Below, one piece after another: positions 1 to 11,078 of a DNA stretch of 64,000 bases. Position 1 is the stretch's first letter. Each line of letters opens with the position of its first letter. The stretch is taken from the NCBI GenBank assembly GCA_011032825.1, contig JAADJZ010000019.1, positions 434,001 through 498,000 on the forward strand. The letters are read 5' to 3'. Position numbers and translations under genes: made by a program. The notes under the pieces are model-generated. The model had not been told where the DNA came from. It made no database searches and saw nothing but the letters and a program-made list of their open reading frames with translations. Origin of the DNA: Massariosphaeria phaeospora (taxonomy: Eukaryota > Ascomycota > Dothideomycetes > Pleosporales).

Positions 1-740
1 AGCGGGACAGACCTAACGGCTCGGACCCGTCGGCAACAAGGTGAAAGACAGAGTAGACGCATTGTGAGAAACAGCTACCACAGCGCGGAGCCACAAGAAG
101 GAAATTCTGAAGATAGGTAGAAGCTCTTCAACCAATCACCATCACCAAAAGCAGGAAGGCCGGTATTTGGACAGCAATACTCCTTGCTCCCCAAAAGGAG
201 TCAAGGTGAGCATCGTGCCCTTATTTTTTCTTATTTTTATTTGAGAGGGGTTTGGTGTAGAGAGATAGTGCTGAGGATTCGGGATTCGAAGTTCGAAGTC
301 GAGTCCTTCCAGGATCCAGATCATGGATAGAAGAGTATTGGAGAGGGAGCTAGCTTTCACTCTTCGCCGGCTAGCAACAAACCATCAAGAAAAGACGCGA
401 AGAGATCCGAGGTACCTCAAGTGCCCAAAGCCCTGCCCTTCCACCGCCTGCAGAACCCCGCGAACCTCCATAAACCTTCCAAGCGTAGGTTTGAACAATG
501 CATCCTCCAAAAACGAAGTCGTACCCAGTCATGACCAACCCCATCAGGTCATGGGACGCCGTCGAACGCCAAGAGATATAAAGAGATGGGTGTCGCCATA
601 AAAAAAAGAGGACTACTACATAAGAAGGAAGTAAGATATGGACAAAGGTGCAAGGAAACACTTGTGAACTATACCAAACCAAAAGCCCAAGAGCCAGATA
701 GAGTGAAAGACATTGGAAGATGGCATCGAACTCCAGAAAA
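1..740. other. Left-edge stretch without a recognised gene
   Basis: No open frame here has a recognisable domain. It lies downstream of the minus-strand decapping activator gene, so its right part is probably that gene's 3' untranslated region. A 135-codon minus-strand frame at 371-778 is hydrophobic, but it overlaps the end of the real gene and looks like a composition artefact. Confidence 0.5.
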
Positions 741-2381
741 TTAGAGGGCGCCGGTCGTGTTCCCGGACATCTTAACATTGAGCAGACGTTTAAGATCCTG
801 TTCTAGGGACGTGGTATCTGAAGATTTCGTGGGCAGAGAATGTTGTTTAGCCTGTACAGAAGAAGGTATGAAAGGATTTTTCGTACTCGGCTTCGGCAAT
901 GGAATGTGACCTCCATTCGCAGCGCCATTGACGTTAGCGTGTGGGTATGATTCCGGTCGGGTATGATGAGATTGTCTCCCCGGAGTCTTGACTTTGCGAC
1001 TATTTGGAAGCTCTCTATATGGCTGGACATATGGCGCAGATCCACGTCGACGATCAACAGGTCCTCCTTGCGTGGCATCGGTGCGGTTTGGAGACATATG
1101 GGGATCCGCTCTAGTCGGGCCATGTGCCGAAGAGAAACCTCCTTGTGCAAAAGCAAAGCCTCCTCCTTGTGGCAGGAGAGGCGAGTCCGCAGTGATTTCA
1201 GTCCGGAGTCCCGAGATAGGTTTTGTTGAGTCTGACTTCGCTGCTTTGAATAAGGGCGATAGGTTACGATTACCATAAAAAAACACAGAGGACTCTTGCG
1301 TTGCCGGAACAGGAGTCGTTGGGTTCGAAGTACTATGAAAAGGGGAGGTGGAATTATGGAGCGGAGATGGAGTCTGATGGCGAGGAGAAGGCTCTGAAGG
1401 CAAATGATGGACGGGTTTAGGCGGAGTTGGGGCTGCAGGTTTCTTCTGTGATAGGGCCACCCTGTTCAACAGGTCCTGTACTACATCCACCTGGTTAGAC
1501 CGGATAGTATCATCTACTTGGGGAATTCTTGAAGGGGCTGTAACAGAACGGTGTCCAAATGGCGAAGCTGCAGAAGGGGAGGGTCGAGGGTTGTTGGTTT
1601 CGGAGTCTAACTCGATTGGGAAGACGGCATTGAGAGAACTATAGGAGTCCTGCTTAGAATGATGCATACCGTCATGTGCCGGAGGTTGAGTCGGAGGACT
1701 CGAGAAGGTAGCCGACAAGGGACTGCGATTGGCGTTCCGGGCCTTCTCCGCTTTGTCGGCCTTGAACAGCATGTCTAGGGGAGAATCTTCCTGGCGCGGC
1801 GGAATAGCAACTGGAGCGCGCGACGGCGACAGCGGTGACGCGGCCGGCGAAGATACTGAGTCGGAACTGTCATCCATGGGAGGAGTAGGAGGACCAGGTA
1901 CAGATTTTGCTGGCATTGATCTGGACAGAAACTTCGGGATAGGTAGAGCAGACGGAGCAGGAGAGGCATGGAAGGTCGGTCCAGCATACGCGCCCTGCGC
2001 CTTGGCTGGTGTGGGGGACGGATTGGGTGGGGCTACCTCAAAATCGGTCACGGCAGCGGACGGAGCCATGGTGGGTGAGAACAGACGATCAGCAGATGGC
2101 TGGGAGTGCGTATGTTTCCTCCCTCCGCGTGGGCCCGACGGCCTCTGCAGTTCCTCGCTGGGGAAGACGGCGCTATCGGCCAGGGCCTGGTTCTGCGCGG
2201 TCACCGCGACGCCGGGCTCATTGTTCGGGCGCTGCAAGATAGTCCTGGGGCTGCTGTGAGCGCGATTCGGTTTCTGCCGACGCTGCGCCTGTTTCCCATT
2301 ATGTGCTGGTGACGCCGGGGCCGCACTCTTCGAGGGCTGTTGCTTTACCCGAGGCGGCTTCGGAGACGCCGTAGTCGACAT
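741..2381 (-). CDS. Edc1/PNRC-type mRNA decapping activator
   Basis: Single exon of 546 aa, very rich in Ser and Pro and probably disordered. Residues 132-137 read YAGPTF and are followed at 146-151 by LPIPKF. This pair is the signature of the Dcp2-activating motif plus the proline-rich ligand for the Dcp1 EVH1 domain, known from yeast Edc1/Edc2 and human PNRC2. A later SPLDMLFKADKAEKAR block and the C-terminal SLEQDLKRLLNVKM block look like further conserved helical linear motifs. Such proteins act in the cytoplasm (P-bodies), stimulating removal of the mRNA cap. It is divergent to RBX1 across about 0.8 kb. The start is the only ATG before the conserved part. The family call is firm. The equivalence to Edc1 rather than another PNRC protein is inferred. 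Confidence 0.8.
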   Translation of the reverse strand: MSTTASPKPPRVKQQPSKSAAPASPAHNGKQAQRRQKPNRAHSSPRTILQRPNNEPGVAVTAQNQALADSAVFPSEELQRPSGPRGGRKHTHSQPSADRLFSPTMAPSAAVTDFEVAPPNPSPTPAKAQGAYAGPTFHASPAPSALPIPKFLSRSMPAKSVPGPPTPPMDDSSDSVSSPAASPLSPSRAPVAIPPRQEDSPLDMLFKADKAEKARNANRSPLSATFSSPPTQPPAHDGMHHSKQDSYSSLNAVFPIELDSETNNPRPSPSAASPFGHRSVTAPSRIPQVDDTIRSNQVDVVQDLLNRVALSQKKPAAPTPPKPVHHLPSEPSPRHQTPSPLHNSTSPFHSTSNPTTPVPATQESSVFFYGNRNLSPLFKAAKSDSTKPISGLRTEITADSPLLPQGGGFAFAQGGFSSAHGPTRADPHMSPNRTDATQGGPVDRRRGSAPYVQPYRELPNSRKVKTPGRQSHHTRPESYPHANVNGAANGGHIPLPKPSTKNPFIPSSVQAKQHSLPTKSSDTTSLEQDLKRLLNVKMSGNTTGAL

Positions 2382-3178
2382 GTGGTGGTATAGCCTGCGC
2401 GAGTGTTAATGTTGGTCCGGCGGGTCGCTATCTCGACGGTCGTCGGCGGGTGGCTTTGGTCTTTGGGTTGGAGGTGGTCTGCGATGATCGGGACGAGGTT
2501 CTGTTTCTGCGGTTGTGTCGAAGAGAGGCGCTTAATGAGGCGTGGTAGATTGAAGGAAGCATGTCCAGTGTGTCCGGGTTATAACTAGAAGCGCACTGTT
2601 GGAACACGTGCTGGGGAAGCGGCGGGGTGGAGGTGAAGGTGAAGATACTGCGTATCGGCGGTGGGTGACTGCTCGGAGGTTGGTGGTCCAGCCCTGTTTG
2701 TCCACCGCCTGAACTCGGCCAAGATCCGGTGGCGCACTGACGATTGCGGCGACGTAGGGCTGAGTTGCTAGCGAAAACAGCAGCCTGGAGATACGGAGAA
2801 TGTAGGGTGGCGTGTGGGCGAGTTATAGGACTTTCCGGGGCTTTTGGATGTACGGTTTGAGCTGCAGTTGAAGTTGTTCTTTCTTACTCAGTGAAAGCGG
2901 AGTCGTCAGCTGTCAGTAAAGGTAGTCGTGCGGCTTGGCATCTGTAAATCGCACCGCTGGAGCCTGAGCCTGACTTGGATGTGCACCACACACTTTCACT
3001 CCAGTTGACCCCCGCGCCACGACCGCTGCCTGCTATTCTACCGTCTGAGTTACGACTTCCTCTTCGCAGCTCACCGCCTCACGCGCAACCTAACCCAACC
3101 CACCTCGCTGTCCACGATACAAACAGCTCGCACAAGCTCCCCGCCACCCCGCCATCCAACTCAACAACCATCGCCAAC
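2382..3178. promoter_or_regulatory. Divergent intergenic region, decapping activator / RBX1
   Basis: About 0.8 kb between two divergent starts. It must hold both promoters and 5' leaders. A C-rich, CCCAACCCACC-like stretch just before the RBX1 ATG is typical of fungal leaders. I see no TATA box or coding sequence that can be defended. Confidence 0.4.
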
Positions 3179-3684
<506 letters not shown>

Positions 3685-3955
3685 ACTTCGCTCGGCGTTT
3701 CCGAGACCTCGCACAGCTTCATACACGGTTGAAGCAAAGGCCCATAAAGAGTAGACGATCAGCTCGGTGTTCCATGATTACCAAAGTTTGGTAGGCGTTT
3801 AGGAAAGGGGTGTGATTCAGTAGGAGGATTTCTGGTGTGAGGCATTGGCCGTCGAAAGGTTATTATATTGCTCCATAACCGCCGCCTGCGATACTCGAGA
3901 GAAAGCGAATGAGCATCAACACCATCCTGCGCCCTGCACCATGCCCGTGAACTGA

Positions 3956-4362
3956 CTATCCGACTTTCTGCCCATCGACATCGATGTTGATACCCGAAGT
4001 AGTGCTATAGGGTGCTAGCCAGTCCTCGGGATTTTTGTTGTATAACGGCCAAGGCGGGACTACGGCGAGGAAAGTGACGGCGGTGCCTGCGAGGCCGATG
4101 TAGAGCGACAGCTTGATGTCCTGTGCCATGAAGCCGATGAAGAAGGCAAATATCTATGCATGTTAGCACCGCTCGATCGCTGGCCATGGGCGAGTGTAGC
4201 GTACGCCCGCACCACCAAGCACCACCGTGGTGATCATCTCGGCCAGACGCTGGCCCTCGAAGTCCTGTCAACATTAGCATCTGCGCAGTGCCGTGCTAGG
4301 GAGTGGCGCACAATCTGGCCCTCCACCGCCTCGCGCGCTCGTTCAAGCAGCTGGTCGGCCAT
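3956..4362 (-). CDS. SPC1: Signal peptidase complex subunit 1 (SPC12 family)
   Basis: Three exons on the minus strand: 4312-4362, 4205-4264, 3956-4153, giving 102 aa. It opens with MADQLLERAREAVEGQIDFE, the amphipathic segment that precedes the first membrane span in SPC12 proteins (compare EGKIDFEGQ in the family). Two hydrophobic segments follow: about residues 28-47 and 53-73, ending LAVVPPWPLYNKNP, the family's PPWP motif. The protein is a small non-catalytic subunit of the ER signal peptidase. Introns are 51 and 47 nt. It converges on RBX1, with 271 bp between stop codons, and is divergent to the CorA gene. Longer minus-strand frames reaching 4812 lack homology and run through intron 1. 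Confidence 0.93.
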
Positions 4363-5454
4363 GGTCGTGATGTTGCTGTTATTGCGTCGACAGGTCGCTG
4401 GCTTCGGCCGCGGCGTTGAACTGCGAGTGGCCGATGTGGCTTCAGTAGCTCCGGCGCTTTCCGCGGCCCGAGCGCCAGGGGCATGGGAACGGAGCCGCAA
4501 GAATGACATCCATGGACGACCTCGCCGCAAATCACCGCAAACTGTACACTTCAGCGGAAACAGATTGGCCAGAATTGCCTGCGCATTGCACCACTTGAAG
4601 CCGAAGCCGAGCCACTCTGCCGAGTATCCCGCGATCACATGTACCGAGCGAACACAGAAGACGGTCTTGGATTTTAATTGCCGCAGCAAGAACAAAGCCC
4701 ATCTCCCCCGTGAGTCAGCGAGTCTAGGCAAGCGGGTCCGATCTGAAGGGTTTTCTACCGAACCTTCACTCCCCTCCTCCTTATCATAACATTGTCCTGC
4801 TGGACCTTGCAACTTTGTCGTTCTGCCACTCCAGCTCGTTCTGAGACCTCACGTCTGTATGCATACCCCCTCCGACCCGTCTCTCGACTTCGCTATCCGG
4901 ATTACTGACTGCTCTCAAGTCCCCACCACAACAAACATACCGCTGTCCGTACAACTGCAACTGATCAGTCGCTCGAACCCCGCTTCGGCCGATTCCCGTT
5001 ATACCGCTTCCCGGCGCCACGGCGTCTTGACACATCACACCATCAAGTTGGCGGGCCTCTACATCCACAAGTTTTCTTTCGTTCGCCCTCTCCTCGGCCC
5101 AAAGGCTTGGGTCTACGGAGGCGACTACAAGAAGCCTCCATAACTGGTTTCCAGTCGAACCTTGTACCCGCTATACGTCGCTATTACTCAACAGAGCCCT
5201 CCTTATCCTGGTGTTAGGTGGAGGAACGGCCCAAACGGCCCAAAACCGAACGGCCTAGTGTAGGGTGGAATTCCCTACGCGAAGCCTCTATTCACGTTGA
5301 GCGCACTCGTGAGGTGAGCCCTCAAAGGCGGCTCACTTGAAGAGGCGAGGATCCTTGCGTGCAAGAGATCGTTGTGCTCGAAGTTTCAAACTGGATTAAC
5401 TCAAATACCAAGAACTAGAACCGTAGCTCACTCATCGACGCTCAAGCCGCCAAC
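4363..5454. promoter_or_regulatory. Divergent region SPC1 / CorA gene, with an upstream ORF
   Basis: About 1.1 kb. The plus strand carries an ATG-started frame of 94 codons at 4859-5143 with no recognisable domain. It ends 311 bp before the transporter start, so it is either an upstream ORF in a long leader or chance. At 5222-5260 short GGCCCAAA/ACGGCC repeats occur. No conserved gene is seen. Confidence 0.4.
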
Positions 5455-7428
5455 ATGACGGACACTCCGAGATCTGATAAGTCGCAGACGCGATTCAGCA
5501 CCCCGGTGTCTGAGCTCGACGATCACCGCCATCAGCCCGAATCCTTTCCTCGTGTCGAGACCGGGTCGCCATCTCGCTCCAGGCGCCCAACCTATGCAAG
5601 CATTCAACCAGTGCCAGAACGGCCAAACCTACTCCTTCATGTCAATGAAGCGCTCGAATCGAATGATATCCTCGCCCGGGACTTTGAGAATGCGGTGGTC
5701 GACGACGACGCGGGCGATCACCTTTCGCCAGAACATGTCTATGGACGTCCCGGCAATGTACGCCGAAACACCTTCCGGCGACCCCGCGACCCTACAGTTG
5801 AACCGCTATCAAAATCGCGGGGCACTTCTGTCTCTTCAAGATCCATATCCCCACCAAATTCAGTTGATGCGTTTGCAGACACCCGACGCCGCGAACGCGC
5901 TGGCACCGTAAATAGTCGGGCGCCATCTGACTTGGATCTTGCAATTCATAGGACGATTTCTGGGGGTACCAGACGCCGCCCCACCATCAGCGATGAGCGC
6001 CCAGTGGACATCCAGCACGAAATTGCTTCGACTCATAGCTCTGCCGAAGAGGACGTATGCTTCCCAGTCCCAGAGAATCCGGGAAAGACGACACGATTTG
6101 ACTATGAAGAGCTAGAAGAGTTTGTAGCCGAACCTCCTGATACGAGAACTGTCATTGCCCAGCCTCTGCGCCGCAAGGCTAGCGTGGCCTCCCACATGTC
6201 CAAGTCCAAGGTCTTCAACGACCTCCGCACCAAGATAGATCCATGGACTGCTCCACGCTCGGATGCCGATGTAGCAACCCTGAAAGATGCCACTGATCCG
6301 GCAATCGAGGAAAAGCTCGGCGAAGAAGGCTTGTGTCATGTTTTCAATAGCGACCATCACGGTAGCGTTGCCGAGGTTATGCTTAACCGGTGGACATTCT
6401 TCTCATCCGAACTTGACGACACTATCCATGCCGCAGAACTCGGTGGTCTTCTCATGCCAGGAGAGCGGTTCCGCGATCTCTTTGAGCTACCACCTGATGG
6501 CGGCGTCTGGTGGTTAGACATGGTCAATCCAACCGAAGAGGAAGTTACGGCCGTTTGCAAGGCCTTTGGGGTCCATCCCCTTACTCGTGAGGACATCACT
6601 CAGCAGGAGACCCGCGAGAAAGTCGAGTTGTTTCATCAATATTACTTTGTCTGCTTTCGGTCTTTTTGCCAGGATGACCAGGAGTCTGAGGACTATCTCG
6701 AACCGTTGAACTTCTATGCGGTTGTATTCAAAGAGGGCCTCTTAACTTTCACCTTTTCGGAGAGCGTGCATGCTCTCAACGCGCGCAAGCGTATTGGTCG
6801 ACTTCGGGACTACATCAATCTCAGCTCAGACTGGATCTGTTACGCCTTGATCGATGACATCGTTGACAGTTTCGCTCCTGTCCTTCGCTCCATCGAACAG
6901 GAGACCGACGCCATTGAGGACCAGGTGTTCACCGCCCGGATCGAGGACTCACGAGTGATCCTACGCGCAATTGGCGAATGCCGCAAGAAGGTCATGACTT
7001 TGCTACGACTACTGGGGGGCAAAGCAGACGTGATCAAGGGTTTTGCCAAACGGTGCAATGAGAACTTCGACGTTGCGCCGCGAGGTGACGTGGGACTCTA
7101 TCTTTCGGATATCCAGGATCACGTTGTTACCATGATGTCCAACCTGGGTCATTTTGAAAAGATGCTGTCGCGATCGCACTCAAACTACCTCGCCCAAATT
7201 TCCGTGGATCAGGTCATTCAGGGGAACCAATCCAACATCACCCTCGGCAAAGTTACGGTCATTGCTACGATCCTTGTCCCTCTGAACCTAATATGCGGTC
7301 TCTTCGGCATGAACGTGCGGGTGCCCGGCCAGGACGGAAGCCTAGCTTGGTTCTTCGGGATCCTCGGGACTATCTGTGGATTTGTCCTCGTATGTCTGAC
7401 TGTAGCGAAAAGGATGCGTTACATTTGA
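5455..7428 (+). CDS. CorA-family magnesium transporter
   Basis: Intronless, 657 aa. The N-terminal third (about 1-270) is Ser/Arg-rich and probably a cytosolic regulatory region. A CorA funnel domain follows, with the conserved WLDMVNPTEEEV and long helices around SFAPVLRSIEQETDAIEDQV. Near the C-terminus come TM1 (about 597-617), the diagnostic GMN motif at 618-620 and TM2 (about 630-650), then a short basic tail. GMN is the selectivity signature of CorA/Alr1/Mnr2 channels, which work as pentamers in the plasma or vacuolar membrane. It is shorter than yeast Alr1 (859 aa) but of usual size for Pezizomycotina. Which membrane it serves cannot be read from the sequence. Confidence 0.95.
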   Translation: MTDTPRSDKSQTRFSTPVSELDDHRHQPESFPRVETGSPSRSRRPTYASIQPVPERPNLLLHVNEALESNDILARDFENAVVDDDAGDHLSPEHVYGRPGNVRRNTFRRPRDPTVEPLSKSRGTSVSSRSISPPNSVDAFADTRRRERAGTVNSRAPSDLDLAIHRTISGGTRRRPTISDERPVDIQHEIASTHSSAEEDVCFPVPENPGKTTRFDYEELEEFVAEPPDTRTVIAQPLRRKASVASHMSKSKVFNDLRTKIDPWTAPRSDADVATLKDATDPAIEEKLGEEGLCHVFNSDHHGSVAEVMLNRWTFFSSELDDTIHAAELGGLLMPGERFRDLFELPPDGGVWWLDMVNPTEEEVTAVCKAFGVHPLTREDITQQETREKVELFHQYYFVCFRSFCQDDQESEDYLEPLNFYAVVFKEGLLTFTFSESVHALNARKRIGRLRDYINLSSDWICYALIDDIVDSFAPVLRSIEQETDAIEDQVFTARIEDSRVILRAIGECRKKVMTLLRLLGGKADVIKGFAKRCNENFDVAPRGDVGLYLSDIQDHVVTMMSNLGHFEKMLSRSHSNYLAQISVDQVIQGNQSNITLGKVTVIATILVPLNLICGLFGMNVRVPGQDGSLAWFFGILGTICGFVLVCLTVAKRMRYI

Positions 7429-8415
7429 TTGTACAAGCTACACTTGCTACGACGATCCTTTTTGGTTGATGCGACAGCGGTCTCGTTTGTTTCATCCGTA
7501 CACATCTTGGTCATATAGAACCCTGGAATGTTGCTCTTCCCTTTGTGTGTTGGTCGCCAGCTTCTTTGTTCGAAAAGCTGGATGGAGCCTGCGAGCGGTA
7601 ATTTTGCAAGGTGTTCGATGGGGGGTTGCAAGAGTACATGTGTGGTATTGTTGATAGGGGTCGCTGTCATGAGTTGGGATTTTACTTCGTATACATGCTT
7701 CTGGTCAAGAATAAATAGACCCTTCCTGCGAGCACATGTCAGAGCCTGGCCTAAATGGATGCTATATCCATCGCCTTGTCACTAGCTCTAGCTCTAGTTT
7801 ATCCACGCGAAAGCAATACTTCGAAGGTTCGCCGCGGCCAGATGATCATTGGCTCCACGGTCAGCTGCGCGTTAGTGAAAGACGCCTGTCACGCGGTGAT
7901 GCTTCTCCCGAGGTCCCAGCCATTCCGAACTCGGGAGGTACGATAAGTATCCGTTAGGCTAGCGAGCTGTTGCACTGTTGCTGCCTTCGCAGTCACTGTA
8001 CGCCGTATCTGGCTGCTGGCGCGTGCTTGGGCGTGTCACCTTCTGTAGAAAGAGGGCGCATTGCGGTGCGGCCAGAACGGCGGATGGTTGCGGGTGGAGT
8101 GAATGAATGCCTCGGAACGAATCCAGGCTGCTTCCGATAAGGCGTCAAGCAAGCGCGGCGGCCGTGCGTCAGTCGATCCTGCGGCCAGGGTCAGGGTCAT
8201 GCACTCGTCAGACTCACCCTCAACCCTCTCATCAGCCGTTCACTAGATACCGCCCGACTCACCCTTTTCCCCCCACTCCACACCAGCAAACCCTCTACAC
8301 CCTCCACTCGTACAACTCGACGCTGACCACCGCATCACCAACCTCTGCTCCTTCGCCACCACCACCAACTGAACTATTAAAGCGCTTGGCTGAGCGGCAA
8401 GACGAAACACCGACA
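7429..8415. other. Intergenic region CorA gene / CDC34
   Basis: Tandem-gene spacer of 1 kb. A TAGCTC-type short repeat lies near 7780-7800. From 8107 an ATG-started frame runs open and in frame into CDC34 (103 extra codons). Its composition (Pro, Thr, Ser, Gln) is that of a translated pyrimidine-rich leader, so it is treated as 5' UTR. Confidence 0.45.
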
Positions 8416-9247
8416 ATGTCTTCACAATCAGCAGAGAGACTGCTGATGAATGAGTTCAAGGCTCTCTCCCAGGATACGTGGACAGATATCGAGGCAAGTA
8501 GGAAACTCGCCCCTCAACTCGGAGGGTGAGCACCCGGCTAACCGCCCTTCCAGTTAGTCAATGAGAATGTGCTCGAGTGGAGTGTAGCCCTCATCGTGCT
8601 GAACCCAGACTCTCTATACTACGGCGGCTACTTCAAGGCGCGGATGTCGTTCCCCAAGAACTACCCGTACAGCCCGCCCGGTACACTACACTTCCCCCGC
8701 GTTCCCCGCGCCCGCCACCTGCCCGACTGACCCCGATGCAGACTTCAAGTTCATCCGGCCGCTATACCACCCCAACATCTACCCCGACGGCCGTCTCTGC
8801 ATCTCGATCCTGCACGCGCCCGGCGACGACGAGATGTCCGGCGAGCTCGCCTCGGAGCGCTGGTCGCCGGTGCAGCGTGTCGAGACGGTGCTCCTTTCCG
8901 TGCTGTCGCTGCTCGACGACCCCGAAGTCTCATCGCCCGCTAACGTCGACGCCGGTGTCATGCTTCGCAACGCGCCCGAGCTGTACAAGGAGAAGGTCAC
9001 CACGGACCTGAACTTAAGCAAGCAGGACATCCCCGCCGGCTACGTCATGCCCACCCACGAAGCTGCGTTCCGGACGAAGAAGGTTGAGGCCGACTTCGAC
9101 ATGAGCTGGGAGGATAGCGACGTGGAGAGCTTTGGCGGCAGCGAGTCGGACATGGATGAAGAGGTGGACTCGGATTTCGGCGAGGTGGACGAAGATGAAG
9201 ATGAGGACGACAACGAGGAGGAGGATGCGAAAGACGAGACTCGGTAG
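8416..9247 (+). CDS. CDC34: Ubiquitin-conjugating enzyme E2, Cdc34 type
   Basis: Three exons: 8416-8493, 8554-8680, 8742-9247, giving 236 aa. The UBC fold carries HPN at 78-80 and catalytic Cys88 in GRLCISILH. It is followed by the 12-residue acidic-loop insertion ([17 protein letters not shown]) that marks the Cdc34/Ube2R/Ube2G group. The tail from about 195 is extremely acidic, as in Cdc34, where it binds the basic canyon of the cullin. The enzyme builds K48 chains on SCF substrates. Intron 1 starts with GC (GAG|GCAAGT) and ends CCTTCCAG with a CTAAC branch site. No GT donor nearby keeps the conserved ...[15 protein letters not shown]... sequence. Intron 2 is a normal 61-nt GT-AG intron. 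Confidence 0.95.
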
Positions 9248-10054
9248 AGCGGCTTGGTTGTCGGTTTCACTCATCCTCCCAATGTGTCGACACATAAAGG
9301 ACATAGGCACGGTGGCTGAGGCCGACAACCGGTTTCCCAACACATCACACATCTCACGAGGTTCTTCAGGACGGAACGAGTAGGGGCGTCACGACATCTC
9401 TTTCTTTTGTGCTCCACTCTACTCGGTCTCCTTTACAGTCGGTCCTCATACCCATCCATGGTCGTCTCCGTCCACACACTCCAAGCGCGGCGTCTGGTCT
9501 CTATTCACCTCTCAGTTCGGTTCGGTTCGGCTTGGCACAGGGGGTGGGGGTATGAAAGGGGGGTTTTGTCTCAGACGGTGACATGCCGATGGGAGTTTCG
9601 GCATTTGCGGGCGTTTGGGAGCATATTTCACAACATCTAGTCAGCATCATAGTCTTCTGCGGCGCGTCCGCGTATCTATCTATCTACCCCACGTTTCCAT
9701 CTCACTTTATGCACATAATTTCGACATAGCTTTCTCTCCTTATCCATCGTAAGCGGTTAGCGGTATCTCACTTGTATAGTTAGTTCTACACCACTCAAAT
9801 CTGGAATAGGAGAGAGAATTTATCAAGCGAAAGTCGCTCCAGTGCATACGCAAAATTGTGATATCGATTAGAAGAACAACCGATAGACCCCTATCCGTCC
9901 GTCTTCCCAAAGCCGTCCTTTTTCCAAAAGATGACCATCCCAAAAGGCAAAGGCAAATAGTACCTCTAGACCAACCAAAGGTATCAAAAAACGCCTCTCA
10001 AAGCCCCGCCCCGCTGCAAACAGGCAGTTCAGCTCCCTCCCCCAACGAAAAGAA
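9248..10054. other. Convergent 3' region CDC34 / RVS161
   Basis: Both neighbouring genes end here, so it holds two 3' untranslated regions. Short pyrimidine and ATCT runs are present. No coding signal is seen. Confidence 0.45.
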
Positions 10055-11078
10055 TCAAACCGTCCCCGCAATGCTCAAATCGCGAATCTCCTGCAACACC
10101 TCCTCGACCTTATGGTCCAGCTCGCCCTGCGCATACTGATCACGCGTATTCGCGTCCAGATACTGCTGCACCTGGGCCATGCGCGAGTAAGCCTCTGCGC
10201 AGAAGCGCAGCTGGATCTTGACGAGGGCTTCGAAGGACGGGTCGAGGTAGGGCACGCGCAGGTCGATGAGCTGCGGTAGTTCGGTGGTTAGCGTCTCGTT
10301 CAGCTGGTCGTAGGCGGCTTTGGCGAGCTGCTCGTCTTTTTCGGCGCGCGGGAGCTTGGTTACGTCTTTGTCGGGGCGGTCGGTCAGTTTGCGGACTTGG
10401 GCGCGCATGCGGTCGTAGTCCATTTGTTTGTGCTCGCGCTTGGTTATGCCTGTGCGGGGGTCAGTAACTGGTTCTGTTGTGTTGTCTGTTCGGGTGTTTG
10501 CGTCGTGCTGGCTAGGTGCGGGTGCGGGTGCGTGGCGGGGTGGAGATGGGACGTACAGGAGTTGATGTCGGGGAAGTAGCTGCAGAAGCGCTGGATGGGG
10601 TCCAGCACCGTGGTGCGGTAGGGGCCGTCGAGCGCTTTAATCGTTTCGGCGTCGAGGTCCGTGACGGCCTGCTTGTAGGAGCGCGAGACGCCGTCTTTGG
10701 TGCCGGCGTCGCCGTAGAAGGCGTCGATGGTCTCGGCGATGCGCATCTGCGAGGCCGTCATGGCGCGCAGCGAGTCGAGGTAGCCTTTGGCTTCTTTCTG
10801 CAGCTTGTTCGCCGCGGTCTCCATGGTGCGGTAGCGGCTGGGGCGCGTTAGTGGCCGGTCCGCGACATGGGTGAGGCGGTGGTGGTGGTGGCGGGGGTGG
10901 TGCGGCTGTGGTGGACGTACCGCAGCTCAGTCTCGAAGTCGCGGTCGTTGGTGCGCTCGACGGAGCCCGTTTTCATGAGGACCTGCGTCGTCGCGCGGTT
11001 CACGCCCTTCTTGAACCCTGAGGACATGTTAGTGGGGTTGTGGGGGTTGGGGATGGCGATCGGACCGGTCCATGACAT
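10055..11078 (-). CDS. RVS161: BAR-domain protein Rvs161 (amphiphysin family)
   Basis: Four exons on the minus strand: 11066-11078, 10921-11017, 10557-10837, 10055-10449, giving 261 aa (yeast Rvs161 is 265). It begins MSWTGFKKGVNRATTQVLMK, matching the family's N-terminal amphipathic helix. KLQKEAKGYLDSLRAMT, LDGPYRTTVLDPI and LRVPYLDPSFEALVKIQLRFC follow as typical BAR helices. Rvs161 forms a curved dimer with Rvs167 that drives vesicle scission in endocytosis at actin patches. The first exon is only 13 nt and uses a GTCCGA donor. It is supported because it restores the conserved M-S-W start in frame. Introns are 48, 83 and 107 nt. It shares a 287-bp divergent promoter with the mitochondrial tRNA synthetase gene. 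Confidence 0.95.

Noticed and set aside
371..778. 135-codon hydrophobic minus-strand frame
   Set aside because: It overlaps the end of the decapping activator gene and consists of pyrimidine-driven Phe/Leu/Ser codons. No motif is present.
2975..3178. N-terminal extension of RBX1 upstream of 3179
   Set aside because: The open frame has no ATG before 3179 and family members start where I placed the start.
4234..4812. 192-codon minus-strand frame over the SPC1 start
   Set aside because: It reads through intron 1 of SPC1, and its N-terminal half has no similarity to the family.
10516..10851. Plus-strand frame of 111 codons inside RVS161
   Set aside because: It is an antisense shadow of GC-rich BAR-domain codons.
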